In this document: piece after piece, positions 61,656 through 64,000 of the stretch
Layout: each line of letters begins with the position of its first letter
Numbering within the stretch: the stretch's first letter is position 1
Assembly (NCBI GenBank): GCA_964594905.1
Contig: CAZQOI010000008.1
Location: forward strand, 1 to 64,000
From: Granulosicoccus sp964594905
GTDB taxonomy: Bacteria; Pseudomonadota; Gammaproteobacteria; Granulosicoccales; Granulosicoccaceae
Length of the DNA: 64,000 nucleotides
Direction: 5' to 3'
The notes under the pieces: model-generated
Told to the model about the DNA's origin: nothing
Seen by the model: the letters and a program-made list of their open reading frames with translations, nothing else
The model's database searches: none
Program-made: the position numbers and the translations under genes

Positions 61656-63344
61656 TTACAGCCTTAACGCCACTGAAGCTGCAACCGCGACCTTGTAGGC
61701 GATATCAACAATGGTTGATGCTATTTGCAGGTTTTTAACCGGCACCCGTGGCAAGACAATTATTTCATCACCGCGATAGACAACCGGATTCTTGCCACTC
61801 GACACTTCGCCGTTGGCATGTACAAGAATGATGCGCTTGGTTTGGGCCTGCGGTGTAAAACCGCCAGAACGTTCGATGTAGTCAAGCGCTCGCTTACCCT
61901 GTTCAAACAACATCGCCTGAGAGACAAGTACCTCGCCACCCAGCAATACCGAATCACTGACCAATGGAATTGAGATCGTGTCCCCTTGTTGCAACGCGAC
62001 ATTGGCAATACCACCAGTGCCAGCAACAACCAGGCGACCACTTGGCTCTATCTCACGCGCTCGTTGTACAAATTGACCAATCAACTGCGCTTCTTGTGCG
62101 CGAATGACCGACTCTGCATCAGTCTGCGATGAGGCCGTTAAATAAGCAGATTCGAGCCGACGCAGACTCTCTTCAAGCGCGTCTTTCTGGCGCTCGGCAA
62201 TCGCTTTTCGCTTGAGCGAAATGGCGGCTATATTCGCGCTCTGAGTATCAACCTCGATGTAGTCGAGTAATTCATTAAGACGTGTGCCTTTGGGCACTGA
62301 ATAACGAGATGGACCAAGATGCGGCCCCTCGACTTCAACAACAATGACATCGTCGTGTTGATCAGCCTGAAAATTTATCGCATCACCCGTGTCGAGTGTA
62401 AACGCTCTGAATTCATCAATCGTGATGTAGGTAGAAAACGGTTTTCTATTCCGAAAGCCTGATACACCTGCGTAGTTGGTATCGACGTTCAAAAAGGCAA
62501 CATCGAGAAGATCCTGCCCGGTCACTGTGTTGCGAGAGAATTCAAATGCAGCACTGTTGGCGATATCACCGGTAGCCGTAATCACCTTACCTCTAGGACC
62601 AACAACAAGGGTGTCGCCATCTTCAAACTGAATGACCGGCAAGCTACCACTGATCAGAAAATCATAGAGATCGATACTGGCGATCAATTCGCCACGGCGT
62701 TTGAGTTTGATGTCGCGGTAGCTTCCCCGCTCAGCATCAATGCCACCAGCACGATCAAGATAGTACATGGCAGAATTTGATGGAACGCCAGCGAAGCGAC
62801 CCGGGTTCGGGACAAAGCCTGTGACAAACACAGCAACCGGTTGTGTGCCGTCTAGGCTGGTATAGACACGTACATTGTCAGTGAACACTCGTCCAACAGC
62901 GTTGGATACCGTTTCGTTCAAGCGTCCATTAGGTGTACCGGCGACTGCAATCGGTCCAACCATCGGGATGAAAATATTGCCTTGCGGATCAACAATCAGT
63001 CTGTCGTTGAAGTCCGTAGCTCCCCAAATGCGAACATTGATCGAGTCACCAGGCCTGATGACGTAAGTAGGGTTGATGCCATCTTCGCGATCGTTACTGA
63101 AGCCACCGTGAAACAAGCTGGCGCCAAAAGGCTCAACAGTCGAACCAGAGACGGCTTGACTGGATGGATTGTTTTCCTGCAGCAGTGCGGCGGCATCAAC
63201 TTGAGTAACACCCGCGCCAACACCAGAACCTGCCATCGATTGCGCATGCACGGTCAGCGACATAAAGCAGCTTGTAACAAGAACAAGCAAGCGCCATGTA
63301 GTCAGGGAAATTCGTGAAATTGATTTCATAAGCTCATTCCTCAT
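61656..63344 (-). CDS. kpsD: Polysaccharide export protein KpsD-like (SLBB domains)
   Basis: The 562-residue protein has a Sec signal peptide (basic start, hydrophobic LLVLVTSCFMSL, cleavage expected after VHA). A poly_export domain follows (PTYVIRPGDSINVRIWG, VDPQGNIFIPMVGPI), then SLBB-type beta-grasp repeats (VFVTGFVPNPGRFAG, LDRAGGIDAERGS, FQDGD-like FEDGDTLVVGPRG). KpsD links the inner-membrane transporter to the outer membrane in group 2 capsule export. ATG 63344 overlaps the kpsE stop by one base; ATG 63329, preceded by GAGGAA, gives a more usual signal peptide and may be the true start. Confidence 0.93.
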   Translation of the reverse strand: MRNELMKSISRISLTTWRLLVLVTSCFMSLTVHAQSMAGSGVGAGVTQVDAAALLQENNPSSQAVSGSTVEPFGASLFHGGFSNDREDGINPTYVIRPGDSINVRIWGATDFNDRLIVDPQGNIFIPMVGPIAVAGTPNGRLNETVSNAVGRVFTDNVRVYTSLDGTQPVAVFVTGFVPNPGRFAGVPSNSAMYYLDRAGGIDAERGSYRDIKLKRRGELIASIDLYDFLISGSLPVIQFEDGDTLVVGPRGKVITATGDIANSAAFEFSRNTVTGQDLLDVAFLNVDTNYAGVSGFRNRKPFSTYITIDEFRAFTLDTGDAINFQADQHDDVIVVEVEGPHLGPSRYSVPKGTRLNELLDYIEVDTQSANIAAISLKRKAIAERQKDALEESLRRLESAYLTASSQTDAESVIRAQEAQLIGQFVQRAREIEPSGRLVVAGTGGIANVALQQGDTISIPLVSDSVLLGGEVLVSQAMLFEQGKRALDYIERSGGFTPQAQTKRIILVHANGEVSSGKNPVVYRGDEIIVLPRVPVKNLQIASTIVDIAYKVAVAASVALRL

Positions 63345-64000
63345 CAGGAACGCATGTGATCACGCAATGCGGACCAGAAAAGACCACCGATCAAATAAAT
63401 GACCAGTGCACCTATAAATACGGTAACGACTGACATGAAGCGACGCGGCTCAATCGCTTCCTCAGGCAGGCTTGGCAAAATAAAGGGCACCAGATACTGT
63501 TTCTTGCGCTGTGCTTCGAGCCGGGCAAGTTCCATGGACGTTAAAGCAGATGTGTACTGCTGCTGTGTAATTTCCTGATCGAGCACCAAGGGCTGATAGC
63601 TATCGATAAGACCACTCAGCTCTGTGCCATCCGCACTACCTGACACCCGCCCCTTCTCAAGAGACAGTTGTCGGTTAAGTGCTTTGATGCGATTACGCAG
63701 ACTGACAATCTCAGGTGAACCTTCACGCATAAAAGCCAATTTTTCTGATAGCTCAGTGCGCGTTTCAACGAGCTTACCTTCAATCTGTGCGACAAGCTCA
63801 AGCAGGGTTGTCGATTCGGCCGCAGGGTTTAATGATTGGTTTTTGTTACGAAAATTCATGAGTTGATCACTCGCGTATTTAAGCTTCGTTGCAAGCCGAT
63901 CAACTTCACCACGCGCCACCGACAAGGCATCTTGCTCAATGCGCTTGGACATGCGATTAACCAGATCCTCACTCTCTTCAATAATTACTTGAGCCAGAGA
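63344..64000 (-). CDS. kpsE: Capsule export inner-membrane protein KpsE-like, cut by the window edge
   Basis: Only the C-terminal 218 residues are visible; the frame stays open to base 64000, so the gene starts outside the window. The visible part is a long coiled coil (DRLATKLKYASDQLMNFRN, and a second helix ending LARLEAQRKK), then a proline-rich SLPEEAIEPRR element and a final membrane segment (VVTVFIGALVIYLIGG). This is the polysaccharide co-polymerase type layout of KpsE, the adaptor between the ABC transporter and KpsD. It overlaps kpsD by one base. Confidence 0.9.
   Translation of the reverse strand, partial: SLAQVIIEESEDLVNRMSKRIEQDALSVARGEVDRLATKLKYASDQLMNFRNKNQSLNPAAESTTLLELVAQIEGKLVETRTELSEKLAFMREGSPEIVSLRNRIKALNRQLSLEKGRVSGSADGTELSGLIDSYQPLVLDQEITQQQYTSALTSMELARLEAQRKKQYLVPFILPSLPEEAIEPRRFMSVVTVFIGALVIYLIGGLFWSALRDHMRS

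Noticed and set aside
1..64000. CRISPR arrays, tRNA/rRNA genes, insertion sequences, prophage or anti-phage defence genes
   Set aside because: Looked for on both strands; no regular repeat-spacer pattern, no tRNA-like T-arm context, no transposase, integrase or known defence domain was found.

Overview
The window is chromosomal DNA of a Gram-negative proteobacterium, most likely a marine or aquatic gammaproteobacterium. Reasons: a CRP with an E. coli-like helix-turn-helix sits between an OsmC gene and trpCDGE, an arrangement I know from Pseudomonas; lipoproteins carry gammaproteobacterial lipoboxes; tmcA, amn and class I fumarase are present; and capsule genes are of the Kps type. A run of 100 N at 57918-58017 shows that this is a draft, possibly metagenomic, assembly.

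Layout. (1) 1-3635: a membrane-anchored retropepsin-like protease, then two ATP-grasp ligases and an MFS-like membrane protein packed together. (2) 3670-10592: AMP nucleosidase, an M14 carboxypeptidase, a two-domain fasciclin lipoprotein, tRNA acetyltransferase TmcA and a Tat-exported DUF6134 protein. (3) 10617-17501: a stress/lipid module. A divergent ECF sigma factor and ChrR-type zinc anti-sigma, extended by DUF4442 and flavin oxidoreductase genes, face an FAD oxidoreductase / DUF1365 / cyclopropane-type methyltransferase / DUF3833 operon. This resembles the singlet-oxygen response cluster of Rhodobacter. (4) 17485-29268: dTDP-rhamnose genes rfbB-D-C, a dimethylglycine-dehydrogenase-like enzyme, a second nitronate-monooxygenase-like enzyme, a Nudix hydrolase, a dGTPase-like HD protein and a 1296-residue FAD/Fe-S oxidoreductase. 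(5) 29411-37555: housekeeping genes rplM-rpsI, osmC-like, crp, trpEGDC and fumarase. (6) 37570-64000: a small Cys-rich lipoprotein, a degenerate GspE-like ATPase and a large surface-polysaccharide locus.

The polysaccharide locus is the most interesting part. It has the Kps chassis (KpsS, two-domain KpsC, KpsD and the end of KpsE; KpsM/T are not seen and would be expected outside the window) and precursor genes for dTDP-rhamnose (rfbA here, rfbBCD 34 kb away) and UDP-xylose (UDP-glucuronate decarboxylase). It also has two paralogous GT14 (core-2/xylosyltransferase-fold) transferases, a GT29 (sialyltransferase-fold) transferase, two GT2-type and two GT4-type transferases, a PAPS sulfotransferase, an FGly-type sulfatase lipoprotein and a G8/parallel-beta-helix lipoprotein that resembles animal CEMIP/TMEM2 hyaluronidases. 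Together these suggest a sulfated, possibly xylose- and rhamnose-containing capsule assembled on a Kdo primer, with surface enzymes for trimming it or for attacking similar glycans. The substrate assignments are inference.

No tRNA, rRNA, CRISPR array, insertion sequence or prophage was recognised. The gap at 57918-58017 is probably artificial: its two flanks are the same 55 bp, and collapsing them restores one intact glycosyltransferase gene.
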